The position numbers and the translations under genes are program-made. From Actinomadura luzonensis (GTDB lineage Bacteria > Actinomycetota > Actinomycetes > Streptosporangiales > Streptosporangiaceae), in assembly GCF_022664455.2 (NCBI RefSeq), contig NZ_JAKRKC020000002.1:2108001-2172000 (forward strand): 64,000 nucleotides of DNA, read 5' to 3'. Positions within the stretch are counted from its first letter, which is position 1; every line of letters starts with the position of its first letter. Below are positions 33,830 through 42,954 of the stretch, one piece after another. A model generated the notes under the pieces. It did not search any database, had not been told where the DNA came from, and saw only the letters and a list, made by a program, of their open reading frames with translations.

Positions 33830-34711
33830 ATGGCGATCTTCCTCACCAAGGACAGCCGGGTGCTCGTGCAGGGCATGACCGGCGCGGAGGGCACCCGGCA
33901 CACGGCCCGCATGCTGGCCGCCGGCACCGACGTGGTGGCCGGGGTCACCCCGGGCAAGGGCGGCCGGTCGGCGGACTTCGGCGAGCGCACCGTCCCGGTG
34001 TTCGGCTCGGTGGCCGAGGCGGTGGAGGAGACCGGCGCGGACGTGTCGGTGGTGTTCGTGCCGCCGCGCTTCACCGGCGGGGCCGTGGAGGAGGCGGTGG
34101 CGGCCGGGGTGCCGCTCTGCGTGGTGATCACCGAGGGCGTGCCGGTGCACGACACCGTGCGCTTCCGCGCGCTGGCCCAGGGCCGCACCCGGATCATCGG
34201 GCCCAACTGCCCCGGCCTGATCAGCCCCGGCCAGTCGTCGGCCGGCATCATCCCCGCCGACATCACCTTCGCCGGCCGCATCGGCCTGGTCTCCAAGTCC
34301 GGCACGCTCACCTACCAGCTCATGTACGAGCTGCGCGACCTCGGCTTCTCCACCTGCGTCGGCATCGGCGGCGACCCGGTCGTCGGCACCACGCACATCG
34401 ACTGCCTCCGGGCGTTCCAGGACGACCCGGGCACCGACGCCATCGTCCTCATCGGCGAGATCGGCGGCGACGCCGAGGAGCGGGCCGCGGCCCACATCGC
34501 CGGGCACGTCACCAAGCCGGTGGTCGCGTACGTGGCCGGGTTCACCGCTCCCGAGGGCCGGACGATGGGGCATGCGGGCGCGATCGTCTCCGGCTCCTCC
34601 GGCACCGCGCAGGCCAAGAAGGAGGCCCTGGAGGCGGCCGGCGTGCGCGTCGGGAGGACCCCCTCCGAGACCGCGCGGCTGATGCGCTCGGTGCTGGCGG
34701 GTGCGCGGTGA
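33830..34711 (+). CDS. Succinyl-CoA-ligase-like alpha subunit
   Basis: 293 residues from ATG 33830. CoA-binding start (MAIFLTKDSRVLVQGMTGAE, then GVTPGKGG) and the ligase domain with the phospho-histidine in RTMGHAGAIVSGSSGTAQAK are standard for SucD/MtkB. IIGPNCPGLISPGQ and SKSGTLTYQL are also conserved. It forms a two-subunit CoA ligase with the preceding gene. GTGA overlap with the isomerase gene that follows ties it to glyoxylate metabolism rather than to the TCA cycle. Confidence 0.83.
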   Translation: MAIFLTKDSRVLVQGMTGAEGTRHTARMLAAGTDVVAGVTPGKGGRSADFGERTVPVFGSVAEAVEETGADVSVVFVPPRFTGGAVEEAVAAGVPLCVVITEGVPVHDTVRFRALAQGRTRIIGPNCPGLISPGQSSAGIIPADITFAGRIGLVSKSGTLTYQLMYELRDLGFSTCVGIGGDPVVGTTHIDCLRAFQDDPGTDAIVLIGEIGGDAEERAAAHIAGHVTKPVVAYVAGFTAPEGRTMGHAGAIVSGSSGTAQAKKEALEAAGVRVGRTPSETARLMRSVLAGAR

Positions 34712-35472
34712 GGTTCAGCGTCAACGCCTCCATCCTGCTCACCGGCCTGCCGCTGCTGGAGCGGCCGGCCGCCGCGGCCAAGCACGGGTTCGACGCGATC
34801 GAGCTGTGGTGGCCCTTCGACGGGCCGGACCCGTCCGGGGCCGAGCTCGCCGCGCTGCGCGGCGCGATCCGGGACGCCGGGGTCCGCCTGACCGGCCTCA
34901 ACTTCGACGCCGGCGACATGGCGGCGGGCGAGCGCGGCCTGCTGGCCCGCCCTGACGGCTCGGGCCGCTTCCGCGCGAACGTCGGGCCCGCCGTCCGGCT
35001 GGCCGGGGAGCTGGGCTGCACCGTGCTGAACGCCCTCTACGGCAACGGCCCCGGCACCGACAGGGAGCTGGCCGTCGCCAACCTGCGCCGGGCCGCCGAC
35101 GCCGCCGCCGGCATCGGCGCGACCGTGGTCGTCGAGGCGCTCAACTCCCACGAGAACCCGCACTACCCGATCACCTCGTCGGCGGCGGCGTTCGCGCTGA
35201 TCGACGAGGTGGACCGGGAGAACGTGGCCTTCCTGGCCGACCTGTACCACCTGCACCGGATGGGCGAGGACGTCCTCGCGCTCATCGACCGGCACGGCGC
35301 CAGCCTCGGCCACGTCCAGGTCGCCGACGACCCCGGCAGGGGACGGCCGGGCAGCGGCGACATGCCGTACCCGGAGATCTTCGCCCGGCTGTCGGCCGCG
35401 GGCTACCGGGGACACGTCGGCCTGGAGTACCGGCACGAGGGGCCGGGCGCGTTCGACTGGAGGCACGCGTGA
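34708..35472 (+). CDS. hyi: Hydroxypyruvate isomerase
   Basis: 254 residues from GTG 34708 (GTGA overlap with the previous stop). A TIM-barrel isomerase of the Hyi/OtnI type: RFSVNASILLTGLPLLERPA at the start, GFDAIELWWPF, LNFDAGDMAAGERGLLARPD, VVEALN with the metal-binding Glu, LADLYHLHRMGED, GHVQVADDPGRGRPGSGD and GLEYRHEG with the second Glu. It interconverts hydroxypyruvate and tartronate semialdehyde, the product of glyoxylate carboligase encoded two genes on. The start of the next gene overlaps its stop. Confidence 0.88.
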   Translation: MRFSVNASILLTGLPLLERPAAAAKHGFDAIELWWPFDGPDPSGAELAALRGAIRDAGVRLTGLNFDAGDMAAGERGLLARPDGSGRFRANVGPAVRLAGELGCTVLNALYGNGPGTDRELAVANLRRAADAAAGIGATVVVEALNSHENPHYPITSSAAAFALIDEVDRENVAFLADLYHLHRMGEDVLALIDRHGASLGHVQVADDPGRGRPGSGDMPYPEIFARLSAAGYRGHVGLEYRHEGPGAFDWRHA

Positions 35473-36329
35473 ACATCGGCTTCATCGGACTCGGCATCAT
35501 GGGCAGCCCCATGGCCGCCAACCTGCTCAAGGCGGGCCACACGGTGTGCGGCTACGACGTCAGCGCCGCGCGCGTCGAACAGCTCGCCGCCCTCGGCGGC
35601 AAGGCCGGCACCGGCGTGGTGGACGCGGTCGGCGGCGCCGACGCGGTGATCACCATGCTGCCCGACTCCCCGCAGGTCGAGGAGGTCGCGCCGCTCGTCG
35701 TCGAGTACGGCCGCCCCGGCCTGCTCTACGTCGACATGAGCACGATCAGGCCCGAGACCTCCCGCCGGGTGGCGCGCGAGGCCGCGGCCGCCGGCGTGCG
35801 GGCCCTCGACGCCCCGGTCAGCGGCGGCGAGCGCGGCGCGGTCGACGCCACCCTGTCGATCATGGTGGGCGGCGACCGGGAGGCGTTCGAGGCCGCCCGC
35901 CCGCTCCTCGGCACGCTCGGCACCACCGTCGTGCACGTCGGCCCGGCCGGGGCCGGGCAGACCGTGAAGGCGGCCAACCAGCTCGTCGTCGGCGGCATCT
36001 ACGGCCTGGTGGCCGAGGCCATCGTGCTGCTGGAGGCGAGCGGCGTGGACCCGGCGGCCGGCCTGGACGTGCTGGCGGGCGGCCTGGCCGGCTCCCGCAT
36101 CCTGGAGCTCAAGCGGCACACCATGATCAAGCGGGAGTTCGCCCCCGGCTTCCGCATCGACCTGCACCACAAGGACATGGGCATCGCCGTCGCCGCCGCC
36201 CGCGAGGCCGGGGTCGCGCTGCCGCTCACCGGCCAGGTCGCCCAGCTCGTCGCCGCCGCCAGGGCGCAGGGGCACGGCTCGCTCGACCACTCCGCCCTGC
36301 TCAAGGTCGTCGAAAGGCTGAACGGATGA
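35469..36329 (+). CDS. glxR: Tartronate semialdehyde (2-hydroxy-3-oxopropionate) reductase
   Basis: 286 residues from GTG 35469. Beta-hydroxyacid dehydrogenase: the NAD(P) motif NIGFIGLGIMGSPMAANLLK, the substrate loop DAPVSGGERGA, and the catalytic Lys in GAGQTVKAANQLVVGG. The C-terminal KDMGIAVAAAREAGVALPLT is typical. It reduces tartronate semialdehyde to D-glycerate, which enters central metabolism. It lies between hyi and the carboligase with four-base overlaps on both sides, which supports the specific assignment over other members of the family. Confidence 0.9.
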   Translation: MNIGFIGLGIMGSPMAANLLKAGHTVCGYDVSAARVEQLAALGGKAGTGVVDAVGGADAVITMLPDSPQVEEVAPLVVEYGRPGLLYVDMSTIRPETSRRVAREAAAAGVRALDAPVSGGERGAVDATLSIMVGGDREAFEAARPLLGTLGTTVVHVGPAGAGQTVKAANQLVVGGIYGLVAEAIVLLEASGVDPAAGLDVLAGGLAGSRILELKRHTMIKREFAPGFRIDLHHKDMGIAVAAAREAGVALPLTGQVAQLVAAARAQGHGSLDHSALLKVVERLNG

Positions 36330-38047
36330 AGCGGATCCCCTGTATGGAGGCCGTGACGGCGGTGCTGGAGTCGGAGGGGGTGGACACCGTCTTCGGCATT
36401 CCCGGGGCGGCCATCCTGCCGCTCTACGCCGCGCTGCGGAAGAGCTCCGTCCGGCACGTCACGGTCCGCCACGAGGAGGGCGGCACGCACGCCGCCGACG
36501 GCTGGGCCAGGGTCACCGGGAACGTCGGCGTCTGCATCGGCACCTCCGGCCCGGCCGGCACCAACATGATCACCGGCCTCTACACCGCGCTCGCCGACTC
36601 GATCCCCATGATCTGCGTCACCGGCCAGGCCGTGACCTCCAAGCTGCACCAGGAGGCGTTCCAGGCGGTGGACATCGTGGAGGTCGCCCGGCCGGTCACC
36701 AAGTGGGCGGTGCAGCTCAAGGAGCCCGCGCAGGCGCCGTGGGTGTTCCGGGAGGCGTTCCGGGTCGCCCGCTCGGGGCGGCCCGGCCCGGTGCTCATCG
36801 ACCTGCCGCTCGACGTGCAGCGCGGCACCTGCCGGTACGACCGCGACCTCGACGCCCCGCTGCCGGTCGAGGTGCCGCGCCCCCTGCCCGCGGCGCTGCG
36901 GCGGGCGCTGGACCTGCTGGAGGGCGCCCGGCGGCCGATCCTGCTGGCGGGCGGCGGCGTGATCATCGGCGAGGCCGCCGAGGAGCTGCGGGCGCTCGCG
37001 GAGCACCTCCAGGTGCCCGTGCAGGTGACGCTCATGGGCAAGGGCGCCTTCCCCGAGGACCACCCGCTGTTCGCCGGGATGGCCGGCGTCCAGACGCAGA
37101 CGCGGTGGGGCAACGCCGCGTTCCTGGACAGCGACCTGGTGCTCGCGGTCGGGGCCCGCTTCGGCGACCGGCACACCGGCGACCTCGACGTCTACCGGCG
37201 CGGGCGCACGTTCATTCACGCCGACATCGAGCCGACGCAGCTCGGCCGGGTCTTCGAGCCCGACCTCGGGATCGTCGGGCACGCCCGGCCGGTGCTGGCC
37301 GGGCTGCTGGAGGAGGCGCGCGCCCGCGGCGGCCCGCGCGAGCCGGGCAGGTGGCCGCGCCGGGTGGCCGGCCTGCGCCGCACCATGAACCGGCGCGACG
37401 ACTTCGACGACGTGCCGATCAAGCCGCCCCGGGTGTTCAGGGAGCTGAACGGCTTCTTCGGCCGCGACACCACGTTCGTCACCGCCATCGGGCTCTACCA
37501 GATCTGGTCCGGCCAGTTCCAGACGACGTACCTGCCGCGCCGCTACCTGGTGTGCGGGCAGGCCGGGCCGCTCGGCTGGGAGGTGCCGGCCGCGATGGGC
37601 GTCAAGTGCGCGCACCCGGAGCGGCAGGTGGTGGCCGTCGTCGGCGACTACTCCTTCCAGTTCCTCATGGAGGAGGTCGCGGTGGCCGCCCAGTACCGCA
37701 TCCCGTTCGTCATCGTCATGATCAACAACGAGTACCTGGGGCTCATCAGGCAGGCCGAGCTGCCGTACGACATGAACTACGCCGTGGACCTGCACTACGG
37801 CGAGGGCGGCATCGACCACGTCAAGGTCATGGAGGCGTTCGGCTGCCCGGCGCGCCGCGTCGAGCTGCCCGGCGACCTCCGCGACGCGCTCGCCTGGGCG
37901 AGCGCCGAGTCGGCCCGCGAGCGGCTGCCGGTGCTGGTGGAGGTGATGGTCGAGCGCGAGGCCAACGCCGCCATGGGCCCCGCCCTGGACGCGGTCAAGG
38001 AGTTCGAGCCGCTGCCCGAGCTCATCACCGCCGACTGGTCCGACTGA
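36326..38047 (+). CDS. gcl: Glyoxylate carboligase, with a Glu at the usual Val position
   Basis: 573 residues from ATG 36326 (ATGA overlap with glxR). It joins two glyoxylates to tartronate semialdehyde and CO2. The match to E. coli Gcl runs through the whole chain: FGIPGAAILPLYAALRKSS, GTSGPAGTNMITGLYTALAD, FQAVDIVEVARPVTKWAV, IDIEPTQLGRVFEPDLGIV, CGQAGPLGWEVPAAMGV, IMINNEYLGLIRQAELPYDMN. The oddity is at the cofactor-activating position: E. coli Gcl has ARHVEG with V51, whereas this protein reads VRHEEG, with E50 there. ThDP enzymes in general have Glu at this place, so this one has the general form. ThDP/FAD binding otherwise looks intact. Confidence 0.9.
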   Translation: MKRIPCMEAVTAVLESEGVDTVFGIPGAAILPLYAALRKSSVRHVTVRHEEGGTHAADGWARVTGNVGVCIGTSGPAGTNMITGLYTALADSIPMICVTGQAVTSKLHQEAFQAVDIVEVARPVTKWAVQLKEPAQAPWVFREAFRVARSGRPGPVLIDLPLDVQRGTCRYDRDLDAPLPVEVPRPLPAALRRALDLLEGARRPILLAGGGVIIGEAAEELRALAEHLQVPVQVTLMGKGAFPEDHPLFAGMAGVQTQTRWGNAAFLDSDLVLAVGARFGDRHTGDLDVYRRGRTFIHADIEPTQLGRVFEPDLGIVGHARPVLAGLLEEARARGGPREPGRWPRRVAGLRRTMNRRDDFDDVPIKPPRVFRELNGFFGRDTTFVTAIGLYQIWSGQFQTTYLPRRYLVCGQAGPLGWEVPAAMGVKCAHPERQVVAVVGDYSFQFLMEEVAVAAQYRIPFVIVMINNEYLGLIRQAELPYDMNYAVDLHYGEGGIDHVKVMEAFGCPARRVELPGDLRDALAWASAESARERLPVLVEVMVEREANAAMGPALDAVKEFEPLPELITADWSD

Positions 38048-38060
38048 GGAGGGAACCGAC

Positions 38061-39590
38061 ATGCGGCTCAAACCGGGTACGGCCTGGCGTGACGCCTACG
38101 ACCGCTGCTGCGCGGCGGCGCCCGAGGCCTTCCACGACGACCGGGTGCTCAACCACTGGGGCGGCATCTGGCAGCGCGACGGGCGCCCGGTGCCCGGCTT
38201 CTCGCCGCTGGACGGCACCGCCATCGCCGGCCCGCCCCGGCTGGACCGGGCGGGCGCCGGCCGCGCCGTCGCCGGGGCCGTGGAGGAGCACCGGCGCTGG
38301 CGGCACGTCCCGCTCGCCGAGCGCAAGGCCATGGTCGCCGCCGCCGTCGAGTCCATGGCCGCGCACCGCGACCTGCTCGCCCTGCTGCTGGTCTGGGAGA
38401 TCGGCAAGCCGTGGCGGACCGCCCGCGCCGACGTGGACCGCTGCCTGGACGGCGTGCGCTGGTACCTCGGCGAGATCGACCGCATGACCGCCGGGCGCAC
38501 CCCGCTGCCCGGCCCGGTCAGCAACATCGCGAGCTGGAACTACCCGATGAGCGTGCTCATGCACGCCATGCTCGTGCAGGCGCTGGCTGGCAACGCGGTC
38601 ATCGCCAAGACCCCGACCGACGGCGGGCTGTGCTGCCTCACCCTGGCCTGCGCGCTCGCCGTCCGCGAAGGGCTGCCGTTCACGCTGGTCAGCGGGGGAG
38701 GGGCGGACCTGTCGCCGGTGCTGGCCGGCGGGCGGGCGCTCGGCTGCGTGTCGTTCGTGGGCGGCAGGGACGCCGGGGCGAAGGTCGCCACCTCCCTCGC
38801 CGACGTCGGCCGGCGGCACGTCCTGGAGCAGGAGGGCCTCAACTGCTGGGGCGTGTGGGAGTACGGCGACTGGGACACCCTCACCCGCCAGATCCGCGCC
38901 TCCTTCGACTACGCCAAGCAGCGCTGCACCGCCTACCCGCGCTTCGTCGTGCAGCGCGCGCTGTTCCACGACTTCCTGCGGGCCTACCTGGCGGCGGTGG
39001 ACGCGCTGCGCTTCGGCCACCCGCTCGCCGTGGCCGACCCCGAGGACCCGCTGCCCGAGCTGGACTTCGGGCCGCTGATCAACGCCTCCAAGGCCAAGGA
39101 GCTGGCCGACCAGGTGGACGAGGCGGTGGCGCGGGGCGGGGTGCCGGTGCACCGCGCGTCCCTGGCCGCCGGACACTTCCTCCCAGGCCAGGATTTATCC
39201 GCCTACTTCGCCCCGACCGCCCTCCTCAACCCGCCTCCCTCCTCACCACTCCACCACGCCGAGCCCTTCGGCCCGGTCGACACGATCGTCCTGGTCGACA
39301 CCGAGGCCGAGCTGCTGGCCGCCATGAACGCCAGCAACGGCGCGCTCGTCGCCACCCTGTCCTGCGACGAGGAGCGGACCTTCCACCGGCTCGCCCCCCA
39401 GGTGCGCGCCTTCAAGGTCGGCCACAACCGGCCACGGTCGCGCGGCGACCGCGAGGAGCTGTTCGGCGGGCTGGGGGCGTCGTGGCGGGGCGCGTTCGTC
39501 GGCGGCGACCTGCTGGTCAAAGCGGCCACCTCGGGCCCCGACGGCGAACGCCTCCCCGGCAACTTCCCCCACTACACCCTCCTCCCCTGA
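38061..39590 (+). CDS. Aldehyde dehydrogenase family protein, end of the glyoxylate operon
   Basis: 509 residues from ATG 38061, with GAGGG about ten bases upstream and 13 bases after gcl. ALDH features: the cofactor/oxyanion region NIASWNYPMSVLMHAMLVQA, the nucleophile in DYAKQRCTAYPRFVVQ, the Glu in HVLEQEGLN, and FGPVDTIVLV near the C-terminus. The sequence is a divergent branch with no assigned substrate. In this operon plausible substrates are glyoxylate, glycolaldehyde, tartronate semialdehyde or a formyl/oxalyl thioester (acylating direction). It is last in the operon started at 32693. Confidence 0.8.
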   Translation: MRLKPGTAWRDAYDRCCAAAPEAFHDDRVLNHWGGIWQRDGRPVPGFSPLDGTAIAGPPRLDRAGAGRAVAGAVEEHRRWRHVPLAERKAMVAAAVESMAAHRDLLALLLVWEIGKPWRTARADVDRCLDGVRWYLGEIDRMTAGRTPLPGPVSNIASWNYPMSVLMHAMLVQALAGNAVIAKTPTDGGLCCLTLACALAVREGLPFTLVSGGGADLSPVLAGGRALGCVSFVGGRDAGAKVATSLADVGRRHVLEQEGLNCWGVWEYGDWDTLTRQIRASFDYAKQRCTAYPRFVVQRALFHDFLRAYLAAVDALRFGHPLAVADPEDPLPELDFGPLINASKAKELADQVDEAVARGGVPVHRASLAAGHFLPGQDLSAYFAPTALLNPPPSSPLHHAEPFGPVDTIVLVDTEAELLAAMNASNGALVATLSCDEERTFHRLAPQVRAFKVGHNRPRSRGDREELFGGLGASWRGAFVGGDLLVKAATSGPDGERLPGNFPHYTLLP

Positions 39591-39599
39591 CCCCGCCCA

Positions 39600-39626
39600 C
39601 CCGCCCTCGCACCCTGTGGGGGCGGG
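39600..39626. terminator. Possible terminator after the glyoxylate operon
   Basis: CCCGCCC (39600-39606) can pair with GGGCGGG (39620-39626) across a 13-base loop between the convergent genes. The stem is short, so this is only a candidate. Confidence 0.4.
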
Positions 39627-39634
39627 CCCGGGCG

Positions 39635-40687
39635 TCAGTCCGTGACGTTGAGGCGGGCGCGGACGCGGGCGAGCAGGGGCTCGGGCAGCGGCGCGTACCC
39701 GTACAGGGACAGGTACGACTGCCCCGCGTCCCCCGCCGTGTAGCTGAGGAAGGAGCGCACCACCGGGTCGGGCTCGGCCGCGCAGGCGATCTCGTACGTG
39801 ACCATCACCAGCGGGTACGCCTCCGGCACCCGGGCCGCGTAGCCGGCCGTCACGACCAGGTCGCGCCCGACCCGCGCGCCCCGCACCGCCGCGCTGGCGC
39901 TCTCCGGCGACAGGGCCGCGTACCGCCCGGCGGCGTTGCGGAGCCGGGCGGTGCTGAGCCGGGCGCTCCCGGCGAAGCCGTACTCGACGTACCCGAGGGA
40001 GTCCCTGGTGTGCTGGACGGCCTGGGTGATGCCGCCGGAGCCCGCGACGCCGCGTCCCGCGCCGGTCCACCTGGTGTCCGGCCGGTGCGGCCAGCGGCCG
40101 GTGGCCCTGAGGTAGGCGGTCAGGTTGTGGGTGGTGCCGGAGCCGTCGGAGCGGTGGAAGACGCGCACGGCCGCGTCCGGCAGCCGCCGGCCGGGGTTGT
40201 CGGCGGCGAGCTGCGGGGCGTCCCACCGGGTGATGCGCCCGGTGAGGAGGCCGGTCAGCGTGGCGGGGGAGAGCTGCAGGTCCGGCACGGACGGCAGGTT
40301 GTAGACGATCGCGACGGGCCCCACCACCATGGGCAGGTGCTCGGCCCGGCCGCCGCACCGCCGGTCGGCCCGTCGCTGCTCGCCGGCGTTCATCGGCACG
40401 TCGGAGCCGGCGAACGCGGTGCGGCCCGCGACGAAGTCGGCGATGCCGGCGCTCGACCCGTTGGCCCGGTAGCGCACGCGCAGCATCGGGTGGAGGCGCT
40501 GGAACTCGGCGCGCCAGGCGTCCATCGCGCCTTTCTGCGCGGTCGAGCCCGAGCCGGTGATGGACGCGGTGACCGGCGGCGGCTCGCCGGTGACGTCGCC
40601 GCGCGACAACATCAGGGCCACGCCCACCCCGGCGGCGCCGGCGGCCAGGACGGCGGCGGCGATCAGCACCATGGTCGGCTTGCCCAC
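39635..40687 (-). CDS. PstS-like phosphate-binding protein, membrane-anchored
   Basis: 350 residues. One N-terminal hydrophobic segment (MVLIAAAVLAAGAAGVGVAL, residues 6-25) without a lipobox cysteine, so the protein is probably anchored by an uncleaved helix. The periplasmic-binding-protein part has the PstS hallmarks: GSGSTAQKGAMDAW, ANGSSAGIADFVAGRTAFAG, HRSDGSGTTHNLTAYL and GYVEYG. No pstC, pstA or pstB gene is nearby. It could donate phosphate to a transporter encoded elsewhere or act as a phosphate sensor. Its start faces no near gene, and a short unassigned stretch precedes it. Confidence 0.8.
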   Translation of the reverse strand: MGKPTMVLIAAAVLAAGAAGVGVALMLSRGDVTGEPPPVTASITGSGSTAQKGAMDAWRAEFQRLHPMLRVRYRANGSSAGIADFVAGRTAFAGSDVPMNAGEQRRADRRCGGRAEHLPMVVGPVAIVYNLPSVPDLQLSPATLTGLLTGRITRWDAPQLAADNPGRRLPDAAVRVFHRSDGSGTTHNLTAYLRATGRWPHRPDTRWTGAGRGVAGSGGITQAVQHTRDSLGYVEYGFAGSARLSTARLRNAAGRYAALSPESASAAVRGARVGRDLVVTAGYAARVPEAYPLVMVTYEIACAAEPDPVVRSFLSYTAGDAGQSYLSLYGYAPLPEPLLARVRARLNVTD

Positions 40688-40765
40688 CCGCCCAGGCTAA
40701 GAGGCCGCCTCCGGCGAGCGGCGGAGCGACCGGCCGTAGGCGGCGACTTTACGATCGGCCGCCCG

Positions 40766-41116
40766 TCAGCCCGGGAGCAGCCCGAAGCGGGTCGCCGCCA
40801 GGAGCGCGATGAACACGATCATGGCGACCCGCAGCACCCTCCCGCCGGGCCGCAGCGACGGCCACGACAGGTACGCCAGCCAGGCGATGAACACCAGCAC
40901 GACCAGCGCCGCCGCCCCGCCCAGCGGGTTGGCCACCGCGAGCCCGGTCAGCAGCAGCACCACCAGCAGCAGCGGCGGCACCCACCTCGGCACCTGCGTG
41001 AAGAGGTACGCCATCGGCACCGCGCTCCGCCGTTCCACGGCCTTGCGCAGCCCGCCCGCGCCCTCGGTGAAGAACCGCTCGCCCTGCGGAAGCGGGCGCT
41101 TGTTGTCAGAGGCCAC
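40766..41116 (-). CDS. Small conserved actinobacterial membrane protein
   Basis: 116 residues beginning MASDNKRPLPQGERFFTEGA. Three hydrophobic segments follow (VPPLLLVVLLLTGLAVANPL; AALVVLVFIAWLAYLSW; LRVAMIVFIALLAATRFGLL). The opening RPLPQGERFFTxGAGGLRKAVERRSA is a pattern that I recall from a family of unknown function in actinobacteria. No partner gene is evident. It is divergent from the monooxygenase-like gene at 41175. Confidence 0.7.
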   Translation of the reverse strand: MASDNKRPLPQGERFFTEGAGGLRKAVERRSAVPMAYLFTQVPRWVPPLLLVVLLLTGLAVANPLGGAAALVVLVFIAWLAYLSWPSLRPGGRVLRVAMIVFIALLAATRFGLLPG

Positions 41117-41162
41117 GTGCAGAGCCTACGGGAGAGGGCACGCCTTGTGGCCGCCGCGCCTC

Positions 41163-41168
41163 TAGGCT
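41163..41168 (+). promoter_or_regulatory. -10 element of a probably leaderless gene
   Basis: TAGGCT lies seven bases before the GTG at 41175, so transcription should start at or next to the start codon. There is no RBS. Confidence 0.4.
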
Positions 41169-41174
41169 GTTCAG

Positions 41175-41462
41175 GTGCTCGCCGTGATCCGATACACCGT
41201 TCCAGAGTCCCAGTCCCAAGACTTCGCCAAGCAGGGCCAGACCATCCTCGACACGTTCGCCGCCCAGCCCGGCTTCCGGCGGGGCCGTCTGGCCCGATCG
41301 GTCGACGAGCCCAATCTGTGGGCCCTGGTCACGGAATGGGAGGGCGCCGGGTTCTACCGCAGGGCGCTGTCCGCCGCCAGGATGGTGATGTATCCACTGA
41401 TGATCCTCATGGTCAACGAGCCCAGCGCGTACGAGGACGTCTACACGCAGGACGGGGCGTAA
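41175..41462 (+). CDS. Antibiotic-biosynthesis-monooxygenase-like (ABM) domain protein
   Basis: 95 residues from GTG 41175. It is a single dimeric alpha-beta barrel domain: LAVIRYTVPESQSQDFAKQG, FAAQPGFRRGRLARSVDEPN, LWALVTEWEGAGFYRRALSA. Such proteins are small monooxygenases, heme-degrading enzymes or stress proteins; nothing here selects between these. It appears to be leaderless and stands alone 106 bp before glyS. Confidence 0.78.
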   Translation: MLAVIRYTVPESQSQDFAKQGQTILDTFAAQPGFRRGRLARSVDEPNLWALVTEWEGAGFYRRALSAARMVMYPLMILMVNEPSAYEDVYTQDGA

Positions 41463-41568
41463 CGCCACAGAGCGTTACTCGCGCGCGAGACCGCGCGCCC
41501 GTCCCCTAAGCTGGGATCTCATCACTTTCACACTCGCCGACCTCCAGCCGGAAAGAGAATCAACCAAA

Positions 41569-42943
<1,375 letters not shown>

Positions 42944-42954
<11 letters not shown>

